From NCBI GenBank assembly GCA_034428935.1, contig DAOUHB010000161.1, forward strand, positions 1 through 36,851: 36,851 nucleotides of DNA. Direction: 5' to 3'. The position numbers and the translations under genes are program-made. Positions 15,208-22,841 of this stretch are shown in pieces. The notes beneath the pieces are model-generated. The model made no database searches, had not been told where the DNA came from, and saw only the letters and a program-made list of their open reading frames with translations. The first letter of the stretch is position 1. Each line of letters starts with the position of its first letter. This DNA is from JAAYZQ01 sp034428935 (GTDB lineage: Bacteria; Chloroflexota; Anaerolineae; JAAYZQ01).

Positions 15208-17994
15208 ATGGTCCATTTCTTGCATCGCAAGCAGGCAATCCACGTCGCCGTCCTGGGCACCTATGCCCTCCTGGCAGTGGCCCTGACCTGGCCCCTGATC
15301 CTGCACCTGGGCACCCACCTCCCGGGCAGCGACACGTGGGCCTTTGACGAGTACACCTTTGTGTGGAACACCTGGTGGTTCCGCTACTCCCTCCTGGAGC
15401 TGGGCCAGGACCCGCTCTACACCGGCCACATCTTTTATCCCCTGGGCATCAGCCTGGCCCTCTTTACCTACAACCTGTTCAACACCATCGTCGCCCTGCC
15501 TCTGGCCCTGCTGCCGCTGCCGGCCATCAGCAACCTGACCTTTCTCCTGACCACGGTCCTGACCGCCTACGGGGCCTTTCTCCTGGTCCGCCACCTGGTG
15601 GCCGGCACCGCGGGCGAGGGCAAGCAGGGCATCCCTGCCGCCGGCAACCTGGCCGCTTTCCTGGCAGGGCTGATCTATGCCTTTGGCTCCTACCGCATGG
15701 TGTATGCCGCCATCGGCCACTATGACATGTGGAGCACGGCCTGGATCCCGTTCTACACCCTCTTTTTCCTGCGCGCCGTGGGCCCGGGCGGGCGGCCCCG
15801 CCACGCGGTCCTGGCCGGGCTGAGCTTTGCCCTGGCCATGCTCAACGAGATGATCTTTGGCGTCTTTCTGGCCATGCTCAGCGCCATCCTCCTGGCCTTT
15901 GCCCTGCTCCGGCGCCGCCGCGCCGCGGACCGGGACCGCGAGGCCGGCCTCCCGCGGCAGGGCCTGGTCCTGCGCCTGGCGTTGATGGTCCTCGTCGCGG
16001 CCCTCCTCTATGCCCCGGTCCTGCTGCCCGTCCTGCGCGAGATGGCGGCCGGCTACGAGCTGGCCGGCTGGGGCGACGCCGAGAAGCTGTCGGTGGACCT
16101 GGTGGGCCTGGTGACGCCCACCCCACTCCACCCCCTGGACGGCGACTGGGCCGGTGCCCTGCGCCAGGCCCGGGAGGGCACGGGCCGCTTCCGCGACGTG
16201 AACACCGTGTTCCTGGGCTGGGCCGGGCTGGCCCTGGCGGTCGTCGGCGCGGTGGCCTACCGGCGGCGCCTGGCCGCCTGGATTACCAGCCTGATCGTGT
16301 TCGTTACTTTCAGCCTGGGCCCGCTGCTACAGATCAACGGCCGCTCGGCCTTTGACCTGGACGGGCTGACGGTCAACGTGCCGCTGCCGTTCATCCTGCT
16401 GCACTACTTGCCCCTGGTCAAGGCCAACCGCGTCCCGAACCGCTTCAGCGTGGTGCTGATGCTCGCCCTGGCCGTGCTGGCCGCCTTTGGCGCCCTCTGG
16501 CTCCTGGCGCGGGCCGCGAAACTGGGGCGGGGCGGCAGGTGGCTGGTGGCCGGGGGTGCCACCTTGCTGGCCTTCCTGGTGCTCCTGGACCATTGGTCCG
16601 TGCCCCTGCCCCTCACCGACGCCCGCCTGCCCGCCGCGTACGAGCATATCGCCGCCGAGCCGGGCGATTTCGCCATCCTGCAACTGCCCCTGGGCTGGCG
16701 CAACAGCTTTGGCGTGCAGGGGACCGAGAACACCCGCACTCAGTACTACCAGGCCTACCATCGCAAGCGCCTGCTCTCGGGCAACATCTCGCGCAACCCG
16801 CCCTACAAGTTTGACTATTTCCGCCAGGTGCCCATCCTGGAGTCGCTCATTACCCTGGAGACCTACGGCGAGGTGGACGCCGGGCGCCGCGCCGCCGACC
16901 GGGAGACGGCGGCCGATTTCGTGCGCTTTTACGACGTCCGCTACGTGGTCGTCGCCCCGGGCGTGCCCGGCCGGCCTCCTTACGTCGACACCCGCGACGC
17001 GGCCCTGGCCTACGTGGAAGAGGTCCTGCCCGTGGCGCGCGTCTATGACGCGGACGGCTGGGTGGTCCTGCGCGTGGAGCAGCCGCCTCTGCCTGCCCGC
17101 TTTGCCGCCGACCTGGGGAGCGGTGACCTGCAGGCGGCCATGGCCCTGGGCGAGGGCTGGGCGGGCGACGAGGAGATCCAGGGGGCCGGCGCCCGGTGGG
17201 CCGTGTCGCAGGGCGCCCGCCTCTTCCTGCCGGCGGGGACCGTGGCGGACCATCGCCTGGAGCTGGTGGCCCTGCCCTTCCAGTACTCCGGCGCCCCGGA
17301 GCAGGCAATCACCCCCGAGGTGAACGGCCATCGCCTGGAGCGGGTGACGCTGGGGCCCGGCTGGGGCACCTACGCCTGGGACGTGCCGGCCGGGCTGCTG
17401 CGGCCGGGCCTGAACGAGGTTCGCCTCGACTTTGAGGACCTGGCCGCCCCGGCCGAGGTGCTGCCCGGCAGCGCGAGCATCGGCGCCACGGGCCTGGAAA
17501 CGCCCGTCGCCATCGAGGTCAACAGCGGCGGCCCGGCGGGTTTCGCCTACATCACCGTCGGGGCGGGCGCCGGGGCCGAGGACGGCTCGTTGCACAGCCC
17601 GGGCTATAACCTGGCCGTCGTCGACCCGGCAAGCGGCCGGCTCCTGGATCGCCAGGGGTTCGATACCACGGCGGGTGGCAGCCAGGCCCAGGCTGCCGCC
17701 CTGGCCGCCTTTGTGCGCGCGATCCCCGAGGGCCGGATCGTCGTCGCCGCCATGCAGGGCGACGGCGCGGCGAACCTGACCGCCGAAGCCGTGGAGGCCC
17801 TGCGCTCCATCGGCAGCGAGGCCGACCCCCTGGGCAGCAGCGGCTGGTCCCACGCCATCCTGGGCGTCAAGGGGGCCGCGCCGGGCACGGCGTTGGAGGC
17901 TACGGGCCCCGAGAACGGCTGGCTGCGCCTGGTGCCCGACCGGCGCACCCTGGCCATCGCCGTCGACCGCCTGGTCTGGGAACAGGTCGAGTAG
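15208..17994 (+). CDS. GT-C-like multispanning membrane protein with a C-terminal ILEI/FAM3-like domain
   Basis: 928-residue membrane protein. Residues about 10-470 hold some ten hydrophobic helices separated by short loops, with an acidic first outer loop (SDTWAFDEYT, D42/D47/E48) as in GT-C glycosyltransferases that use lipid-linked sugars. Residues about 475-760 are an extracytoplasmic beta-rich region. Residues about 765-895 resemble the ILEI/FAM3 (PANDER-like) fold: YNLAVVDPASGRLLDRQGFDT, AALAAFVRAIPEGRIVVAAM, LTAEAVEALRSIGS and HAILGVKGA occur in the expected order. The start at 15208 has no strong ribosome site. The neighbours are a methyltransferase 55 bp upstream and a DUF2723 protein 11 bp downstream. 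The likely role is transfer of a sugar to an exported acceptor; the enzyme class is inferred. Confidence 0.82.
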   Translation: MVHFLHRKQAIHVAVLGTYALLAVALTWPLILHLGTHLPGSDTWAFDEYTFVWNTWWFRYSLLELGQDPLYTGHIFYPLGISLALFTYNLFNTIVALPLALLPLPAISNLTFLLTTVLTAYGAFLLVRHLVAGTAGEGKQGIPAAGNLAAFLAGLIYAFGSYRMVYAAIGHYDMWSTAWIPFYTLFFLRAVGPGGRPRHAVLAGLSFALAMLNEMIFGVFLAMLSAILLAFALLRRRRAADRDREAGLPRQGLVLRLALMVLVAALLYAPVLLPVLREMAAGYELAGWGDAEKLSVDLVGLVTPTPLHPLDGDWAGALRQAREGTGRFRDVNTVFLGWAGLALAVVGAVAYRRRLAAWITSLIVFVTFSLGPLLQINGRSAFDLDGLTVNVPLPFILLHYLPLVKANRVPNRFSVVLMLALAVLAAFGALWLLARAAKLGRGGRWLVAGGATLLAFLVLLDHWSVPLPLTDARLPAAYEHIAAEPGDFAILQLPLGWRNSFGVQGTENTRTQYYQAYHRKRLLSGNISRNPPYKFDYFRQVPILESLITLETYGEVDAGRRAADRETAADFVRFYDVRYVVVAPGVPGRPPYVDTRDAALAYVEEVLPVARVYDADGWVVLRVEQPPLPARFAADLGSGDLQAAMALGEGWAGDEEIQGAGARWAVSQGARLFLPAGTVADHRLELVALPFQYSGAPEQAITPEVNGHRLERVTLGPGWGTYAWDVPAGLLRPGLNEVRLDFEDLAAPAEVLPGSASIGATGLETPVAIEVNSGGPAGFAYITVGAGAGAEDGSLHSPGYNLAVVDPASGRLLDRQGFDTTAGGSQAQAAALAAFVRAIPEGRIVVAAMQGDGAANLTAEAVEALRSIGSEADPLGSSGWSHAILGVKGAAPGTALEATGPENGWLRLVPDRRTLAIAVDRLVWEQVE

Positions 17995-18005
17995 CGGGGC
18001 AGGGC

Positions 18006-20018
18006 ATGATCCGCGAGAAGGCACCGGCGAGGAGGTCACGGTCGGGCGCGGACCTGGTGCTGGCCGCGCTGCTGGCTGCGGGCGCCCTGGCCCTCTACGC
18101 CACGACCCTGGCGCCGGCGGTCCTGCCCGGCGACCCCGGCGAGTTCCAGTTCGTGCCTCCCCTCCTGGGCATCGCCCACCCGACGGGCTATCCCCTCTAC
18201 TGCCTCCTGGGCTGGGCCTGGTCGCGCCTGCCCCTGGGCAGCCCCCTGGGCGCGCCGGCGGCCGACGTCGCCTACCGCATGAACCTCTTTTCGGCCGTTG
18301 CCGCGGCCCTTGCCGTTGGCGTGACCTGCCTGGCGACGCTGGCGCTGTTGCGCCAGGCCCTGCCGGCCCTGGCTCCCCTGCCCCGCCGCCTGGTAGCCGC
18401 CCTGGCGGCCGCGATCCTGGCCGTGACGCCCACTCTGTGGTCGCAGGCGGTCATCGCCGAGGTGTACGGGCTGAACATCCTCATCGTGGCCTGGTTGTTC
18501 TACCTGCTGCTGCGCTGGGGCGAGGAGGGCAAGCTGCGACACCTGCTCCTGGCCGCCCTGTGCTTTGGCCTGGGCCTGGCACATCACAGCACCACGCTGC
18601 TGGTGGCGCCGGCGTCCCTGGCCTATGCCTGGCTCTCCAGGCCGGGCACGGGAGAAGCGGCCCTCGTCCTCAGGTCAGAATTACAAAGGCACGCGTCGCG
18701 GGGCCTGCGCCCTGCCCACCTGCCCCTGTTGGCCATCCTGGGCCTCGTGCCCCTGCTCCTGTACGCCTACATCCCGCTGCGCGCGCCCCACACCACGTAT
18801 TTGCGCCAGCCCCTGGACGCCGGCCGCGAGCTGGTGCTGTACGAGGACAGCCTGCCCGCCCTCCTCGATTTCGTCACCGGCGGTCCCTTTGGCGGCTCCG
18901 TGGACCTGTCGGTGGACCTGGGGGAGCGGCTGGCCATGGCCTCTGGCTTTCTGCGCGGCGAGCTGGGCTGGATCGGCCTGGCCCTGGCGCTTGTGGGCCT
19001 CGCCCGCCTGGTGATCCCGGGCGGCGTGCCCGGCCGCTGGCGGCTGCTGGCCCTCACCGGCCTGGCCTTCCTGGCCCTCCTGGCCTTTAACCTGGTGTAC
19101 ACCATCGGCGACATCTATGTCCTGTTCATCCCCGTCTATTTCGTCGTGACCCTGTGGCTGGCGGTGGGCGCCGGCACCCTGGCGGTGGGCGCCGCCACCT
19201 GGCGCCCGTGGGCCGCCGCGGTCGTCGTCGCCGCGCTGTTCTTGCTGCCCCTGGCCATGGCCCGCGGGGGCTATGCCGCCGCCGACCAGAGCGGGAACGT
19301 GGCGGCCCACGAGGCCTGGGAGGACATCCTGGCCCGGCCGCTGCCCGAGGGGGCGGTGCTCGTCACCGACGATCGCAATGACGTGATGCCCATGTGGTAC
19401 TTCCAGTACGTCCACGGGCGGCGGCCCGACCTCCTGGGCCTTTTTCCCCTCATCACCCAGGAGCAGCCCACCCTGGGCTCCATCCTGGACCTGGCCCTGG
19501 GCACGGGGCGGCCGGCCTACCTGATCAAGGAGATGCCGGGCATCGAGGTCAAGGTCGAGGTGCGCCCCGAGGCCGGGCTGTGGCGCGCCGTGGGCCCGGC
19601 GGTGCAGGGCGAGCCCGCCGTGGCCCGGGGCGACCGGCTCGACGGCCTCCTGGAGCTGGCGGGCTATGACCTCTCATCCGCCAGCCCGCGGGCCGGCGAG
19701 ACCCTGGCCGTGCAGCTCCACTGGGTGCCCCTGGTCCCGCTGGAGCGGCGGTACCACAGCTTTGTGCACCTCCTGGACGCGGGCGGGCAGTCGGTGGCCG
19801 GCAGCGACGGGCAGCCGGGGGGCGTCTTTTACCCGTCGACCATCTGGCAGCCGGGCGAGCGCCTGGCCGACGAGCACGCCTTCCAGGTGCCGGCCGGCGC
19901 CGCCCCGGGCACCTACCGCCTGCTGGCCGGCATGTACGCCTTTGCCGCCGACGGCAGCCTGGAGCCCCTGGGCGAGGCGGTGGAGGTCGGCAGCGTCGAG
20001 GTCCGCCCCGTGCCGTAG
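18006..20018 (+). CDS. DUF2723 membrane protein, probable protein O-mannosyltransferase-like
   Basis: 670-residue multispanning protein of the DUF2723 (TMEM260-like) GT-C group. The N-terminal hallmark is complete: LAPAVLPGDPGEFQFVPPLLG, with D43 and E46 in the first outer loop, followed by AHPTGYPLY. About ten to twelve helices run to residue 430. The C-terminal 120 residues form a separate beta-sandwich (LAGYDLSSASPRAGETL, HSFVHLLDAGG, GTYRLLAGMYA), a domain I have seen attached to Chloroflexota membrane glycosyltransferases. The human relative TMEM260 is an O-mannosyltransferase, so transfer of a hexose to exported proteins is a reasonable but unproven guess. It lies 11 bp after the ILEI-domain gene and is clearly in the same operon; GGGGCAGG precedes the ATG. 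Confidence 0.87.
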   Translation: MIREKAPARRSRSGADLVLAALLAAGALALYATTLAPAVLPGDPGEFQFVPPLLGIAHPTGYPLYCLLGWAWSRLPLGSPLGAPAADVAYRMNLFSAVAAALAVGVTCLATLALLRQALPALAPLPRRLVAALAAAILAVTPTLWSQAVIAEVYGLNILIVAWLFYLLLRWGEEGKLRHLLLAALCFGLGLAHHSTTLLVAPASLAYAWLSRPGTGEAALVLRSELQRHASRGLRPAHLPLLAILGLVPLLLYAYIPLRAPHTTYLRQPLDAGRELVLYEDSLPALLDFVTGGPFGGSVDLSVDLGERLAMASGFLRGELGWIGLALALVGLARLVIPGGVPGRWRLLALTGLAFLALLAFNLVYTIGDIYVLFIPVYFVVTLWLAVGAGTLAVGAATWRPWAAAVVVAALFLLPLAMARGGYAAADQSGNVAAHEAWEDILARPLPEGAVLVTDDRNDVMPMWYFQYVHGRRPDLLGLFPLITQEQPTLGSILDLALGTGRPAYLIKEMPGIEVKVEVRPEAGLWRAVGPAVQGEPAVARGDRLDGLLELAGYDLSSASPRAGETLAVQLHWVPLVPLERRYHSFVHLLDAGGQSVAGSDGQPGGVFYPSTIWQPGERLADEHAFQVPAGAAPGTYRLLAGMYAFAADGSLEPLGEAVEVGSVEVRPVP

Positions 20019-20032
20019 GCAGGCCCTACGGC
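20012..20032. terminator. Palindrome containing the DUF2723 stop codon
   Basis: GCCGTAGG (20012-20019) and CCTACGGC (20025-20032) with a 5-nt loop. The TAG stop of the DUF2723 gene (20016-20018) lies in the left arm; the right arm contains a TAG on the minus strand (20028-20026) that ends an open frame there. It probably works as a bidirectional terminator hairpin. A related GTAGGG palindrome occurs at 26075-26090. Confidence 0.55.
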
Positions 20033-20126
20033 GCCACCCACACCACGTAGCTCAGCTCCGCACCGACGGCCCGGCCGGGAATCTCCCGGCAGTTGCTCGG
20101 GGGTCGCGCGCTTTGCGACGGCGATC

Positions 20127-21530
20127 CTACTGCACGCCGGCCAGGAGCATCTCGGCCCGGGCGCGATAGTAGCCGTGGGTGTCGAGGTCGGCGGCGCGCT
20201 GCAGGTGCTGCCGGGCCAGGGCCTGCATCGTGGCGGCCCTGGCGTAGAGGCTGCCCAGGTGGTAGTGGGCGCTCGCGAGGCCGGGGTCCAGTTCGAGGGC
20301 GCGGCGCAGGGCCGCCTCCGCCTCGACTGGCCGTCCGGCGAGCTGGTAGGCCCAGCCCAGCAGGTCGTGGGTCCGGGCGTCGGCAGGGGCCAGGCCCACG
20401 GCCGCCTCGGCGGCGGCCACGCCCTCCTCCTCGACGCGATACAGGTGGTCGACGTAGAACCGGGCCAGGAGAAGCTGGAAGCGAGGGTCCTCCGGCTCGG
20501 CCTCCACGGCCGCCCGATACCACTCCGCGGCCCGGGCATAGTCGGGCTCGCGGGCAAAGGCTTCGGCCATCTCGATGCAAAAGGCGGCATTGTCCGGATC
20601 GCGCAGCAGCGCCTGCCACAGGGCGTCCTTGGCGGCGTCGAGGCGGCCAAGGCGGAGGTGGTGGTTCCCCAGGAAATAGTGGGCCAGGGCCGAATCCGGC
20701 TCGAGGGCCAGGGCGCGCTCCAGGAGCCGCACGGCGGCCACCGTCTCGCCCAGGAGGTCCAGGCTGTGGCCCAGGTAGGCGTGGGCCTCGGCGCAGGCCG
20801 GGTCGCGCTCCACCGAGCGCTCCAGGTGCCGCCGGGCCAGGGCGAGCTCGTCGCGCTGCAAGAAGGCGGCGCCCAGGAGGAGGTCGCGGCGGGCGGGGTC
20901 GGCCTCGGCGTCCACGGCCTGCAGCACGGCCAGCATGTCGGCGCCCCGCGGGCCGGCCTGGCGCAGGTGGCCGGCTGCCGCCCCGGGCTCGTCGCCGGCC
21001 AGCAGGCTTCCCAGCAGGGCGTGGGCCGCGGCCGCCTCGCCGGGTGAGGGCTCGAGGCTGAGGGTTTCCCACAGGTAGTCCTCGGCTTGCTGGAAGCTCC
21101 TCTGGGCCACGCTGCCGCGGGCCAGGGCCAGGTAGACCCCCGCGTCGCGGGGAGCGAGGGCCTGGGCCTGGAGCCATGCCTCCAGCGCCCCGGCCCAGTT
21201 GCCCTGCCGCGCCAGGCTCTCGCCCAGGGCGAGGGCGGCCGCGGAGCCGCCCCCCAGGCGTTCGGCTTCGCGCAGGGCGGCCGTCGCCTCGCTCAAGCGC
21301 CCCTGGGCCAGGAGTACCTCGCCCCTCGCCTGCCAGGGCCGGTCCCAAGCCGGGGCCAGGTCCGCGGCCCGGCCGTAGGCGGCCAGGCAGGCGGCGTACT
21401 CCCCGGCGGCGCGCAGCTCGGCAGCCCGCCGCATGATGCCCACCAGCTCGCGGGGATAAGGGATCAGGCCGGCGGGCAGGACGAGGAGCGCCAGGATGGC
21501 TATTTTGCACGCGGAACGCCAGGACCCCAT
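20127..21530 (-). CDS. Exported or membrane-anchored TPR-repeat protein
   Basis: 467-residue protein with an N-terminal hydrophobic segment (IAILALLVLPAGLIPYP) that serves as signal peptide or anchor, then about ten tetratricopeptide repeats to the end. Clear repeat units include AEAHAYLGHSLDLLGETVAA, ALAHYFLGNHHLRLGRLDAA and ARTHDLLGWAYQLAGRPVEA, all with the TPR spacing of small residues at positions 8 and 20. TPR arrays bind partner proteins; the partner is unknown. It converges on the DUF2723 gene. The promoter at 21555-21583 and ATG at 21530 give a short leader of about 18 nt with GGGGGA as ribosome site. The link to the upstream glycosylation genes is only positional. Confidence 0.87.
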   Translation of the reverse strand: MGSWRSACKIAILALLVLPAGLIPYPRELVGIMRRAAELRAAGEYAACLAAYGRAADLAPAWDRPWQARGEVLLAQGRLSEATAALREAERLGGGSAAALALGESLARQGNWAGALEAWLQAQALAPRDAGVYLALARGSVAQRSFQQAEDYLWETLSLEPSPGEAAAAHALLGSLLAGDEPGAAAGHLRQAGPRGADMLAVLQAVDAEADPARRDLLLGAAFLQRDELALARRHLERSVERDPACAEAHAYLGHSLDLLGETVAAVRLLERALALEPDSALAHYFLGNHHLRLGRLDAAKDALWQALLRDPDNAAFCIEMAEAFAREPDYARAAEWYRAAVEAEPEDPRFQLLLARFYVDHLYRVEEEGVAAAEAAVGLAPADARTHDLLGWAYQLAGRPVEAEAALRRALELDPGLASAHYHLGSLYARAATMQALARQHLQRAADLDTHGYYRARAEMLLAGVQ

Positions 21531-21554
21531 CGTTCTTGTCCCCCTGTGGCCCGA

Positions 21555-21583
21555 ATTTTAGCATAGAATGGCTTGCGGGACAA
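21555..21583 (-). promoter_or_regulatory. Promoter of the TPR gene
   Basis: Minus strand: TTGTCC (21583-21578), 17 bp, TAAAAT (21560-21555), 5 of 6 in the -10 box. It lies just downstream of the minus-strand terminator at 21610-21660, so the TPR gene is separated from the RNA candidate upstream. Confidence 0.7.
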
Positions 21584-21607
21584 CCTGTGCGGAGCGGCAG
21601 CTCCCGG

Positions 21608-21798
21608 ACAAAAAGAGGACCCGGCGTGGTGCACCGGGGGAATTGGGCATCACGCCGGGTAGTTCCGGGCTGGTTGTGACCGGAACCTCATCAAAGGCGC
21701 CGAGGATGACGCCAAAATGAACCAAGGACTTGCGGTCTCAACTGCCCTCGCCACAAACGACCCCTCTGTTCATGGCGGCTATACAATTACGAGCGTCT
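21608..21798 (-). ncRNA. Candidate about 190-nt structured small RNA
   Basis: A minus-strand RNA bounded by an extended -10 promoter (21805-21813) and an intrinsic terminator (21610-21660). It has no convincing ORF. Predicted folds, given as plus-strand pairs: GCC 21711-21713 with GGC 21774-21776; ATGAAC 21717-21722 with GTTCAT 21768-21773; AGG 21725-21727 with CCT 21763-21765; GGTC 21734-21737 with GACC 21759-21762, which together form one long interrupted stem. A second hairpin is GTTCCGG 21662-21668 with CCGGAAC 21680-21686, then the terminator. The 5' end would be complementary to the predicted 5' end of the response-regulator mRNA. No known family was recognised. Confidence 0.42.
21610..21660 (-). 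terminator. Intrinsic terminator with U-tract on the minus strand
   Basis: Stem ACCCGGCGTG (21619-21628) with CACGCCGGGT (21651-21660), extended inward by four more pairs to 14 bp. On the minus strand it is followed by CCTCTTTTTG (T-run at 21614-21610). Nothing on the minus strand upstream of it is a recognisable gene, which is why an RNA gene is proposed. Confidence 0.7.
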
Positions 21799-21799
21799 A
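21774..21799. repeat. Direct repeat, copy 1
   Basis: GGCG, GCTATA, CAATT and ACGAGCGTCTA in a row. It shares 21 bases with copy 2 at 21998-22019, which lacks the CAATT and has one extra T. It covers the predicted start of the minus-strand RNA. Confidence 0.8.
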
Positions 21800-21804
21800 C
21801 TCTT

Positions 21805-21813
21805 AGTATACCA
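21805..21813 (-). promoter_or_regulatory. Extended -10 promoter for the candidate small RNA
   Basis: Minus strand TGGTATACT, that is TG-N-TATACT. The -35 position is poor (CCTATT at 17 bp), so activity would depend on the extended -10. A TTGACA lies only 8 bp upstream, too close to act as its -35. Start predicted near 21798. Confidence 0.4.
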
Positions 21814-21914
21814 TCCCCTGTCAAGAGAATAGGGTCAAATGCATTACAAAAGGGTGTCAGATCCGTGCCATTTTCGGCCCCTGGCCAAATTGCCGGGATC
21901 GCCCCCCGGGGGAG

Positions 21915-21932
21915 GGCGGGTTTCGACCCGCC
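21915..21932. repeat. GC-rich hairpin with TTCG tetraloop
   Basis: GGCGGGT (21915-21921), TTCG, ACCCGCC (21926-21932): a perfect 7-bp stem on a stable tetraloop, preceded by CCCCCGGGGG at 21904-21913. It lies 36 bp upstream of the response-regulator promoter. It looks like a small extragenic palindrome; a role in insulation or termination is possible. Confidence 0.55.
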
Positions 21933-21967
21933 TGGCGCCCGCGGGTCAGGTTGGAGTGAACTGGAGT

Positions 21968-21996
21968 TTGACAACGGAGGTCGTTCCGCCTATAAT
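21968..21996 (+). promoter_or_regulatory. Perfect consensus promoter of the response regulator
   Basis: TTGACA (21968-21973), 17 bp, TATAAT (21991-21996): all 12 consensus bases at ideal spacing. The start is predicted near 22003, so the mRNA would begin with the second copy of the direct repeat. A second -10-like TATAAC lies at 22005-22010. Confidence 0.88.
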
Positions 21997-21997
21997 A

Positions 21998-22019
21998 GGC
22001 GTGCTATAACGAGCGTCTA
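21998..22019. repeat. Direct repeat, copy 2
   Basis: GGCG, T, GCTATA and ACGAGCGTCTA. It forms the predicted first bases of the response-regulator transcript. A duplicated operator is an alternative reading. It is followed by a 5-bp GAGAC/GTCTC hairpin (22029-22041). Confidence 0.8.
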
Positions 22020-22084
22020 TGGTTGGCGGAGACCGGGTCTCGGCGCAGAAATTCGGTGCCGCCTGCCATTAGAGGGAGGAGAAC

Positions 22085-22771
22085 TTGGAATCCTTGAAGA
22101 GGATCCTGGTCGTCGACGACGACGCGGATACCTGTACCCTCATCACCGACATCCTCGAGGATGAGGGCTATCGGGTGCACCCCTGCCTTAGCGGCGAGCG
22201 GGCGCTTGAGCTCCTCAAGCAGGAGCCCTTTGACCTGGTTCTGTCCGACATCCGGATGCCGCGCGTGACGGGCATCGACCTCCTTCTCCAGGTCCGGCGG
22301 ATGAAGCTGCCGACGGACGTCATCCTGATTACTGCCTATGCCTCCCTCGAGACGGCCATTCAGGCCCTTCGCGGTGAGGCTTTCGACTACCTGACCAAGC
22401 CCTTCGCTCTGACCGAGTTGCGCGCAACCGTACGCCGCGCCCTGACCCTGGGCCATGATCGAGCGCATTCCAATGGGGTCATACAGCATCTGGAGCTGGC
22501 GGTGGACGTCAAAGGCCGTCGTGTGTGGATGCGCGATAAGCAGATAGAGCTGACCCGCCTGGAATTCAACCTGCTCTCCTACCTGATCCAACGCCTGGGC
22601 ATGTCCGTCTCCACAGAGGAGCTGCTCGAAAACGTCTGGGGCGATGAAACGCGGAGCGTCGACACCGTGCGTACCTGCGTTCGGCGCCTGCGCCAGCAGC
22701 TCGGCGACGACGGCCGCGATCCGCAATACATCAAGAACGTCTGGGGCGTAGGCTATCAGCTCGGCGAGTGA
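22085..22771 (+). CDS. OmpR/PhoB-type response regulator (orphan)
   Basis: 228-residue two-component regulator. The receiver domain (residues 5-118) has the acidic pocket D11-D13, the phosphorylated D55 in LVLSDIRMP, T83 in VILITAYAS and K105 in DYLTKPF. A winged-helix Trans_reg_C DNA-binding domain follows (about 133-228), with ELTRLEFNLLSYL and VDTVRTCVRRLRQQL, the latter being the recognition helix. The start is TTG at 22085, fixed by GGGAGGAG (22074-22081); no ATG is suitably placed. It is transcribed from a perfect consensus promoter through an 82-nt leader. No histidine kinase lies nearby. The next gene starts 70 bp downstream without an obvious terminator, so it may be cotranscribed and perhaps regulated. 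Confidence 0.92.
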   Translation: MESLKRILVVDDDADTCTLITDILEDEGYRVHPCLSGERALELLKQEPFDLVLSDIRMPRVTGIDLLLQVRRMKLPTDVILITAYASLETAIQALRGEAFDYLTKPFALTELRATVRRALTLGHDRAHSNGVIQHLELAVDVKGRRVWMRDKQIELTRLEFNLLSYLIQRLGMSVSTEELLENVWGDETRSVDTVRTCVRRLRQQLGDDGRDPQYIKNVWGVGYQLGE

Positions 22772-22841
22772 ACCCAACCTAGTTCAATAGCGTTCCCGCC
22801 CGGGCCCGCTGGCGGCCCCAACTCGAGGCAGGAGGTGGACG

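Larger units (their letters stand above)
21531..22084. other. Gene-free region of about 550 bp, rich in structure
   Basis: Contains, from left to right: TPR promoter; minus-strand terminator; candidate small RNA; direct repeat 1; an AT-richer stretch (about 21780-21895) unlike its GC-rich surroundings; TTCG hairpin; consensus promoter; direct repeat 2; and the response-regulator leader. The AT-rich segment could be remnant mobile DNA, but no transposase or terminal repeats were found. Confidence 0.6.

Noticed and set aside
21711..21800. ZTP (pfl) riboswitch
   Set aside because: The minus strand has GGGGTCGTTTGTGGCG, a faint resemblance to the conserved GGGTCGTGACTGGCG, but the second conserved half (GAACCAC, CCGGG-type pseudoknot) is missing.
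21780..21895. Insertion sequence remnant in the AT-richer stretch
   Set aside because: No transposase fragment, terminal inverted repeats or target duplication could be found; composition alone is not enough.
21738..21974. Minus-strand ORF of 78 codons in the intergenic region
   Set aside because: It crosses the AT-rich stretch and the promoter, has no ribosome site, and no recognisable sequence.
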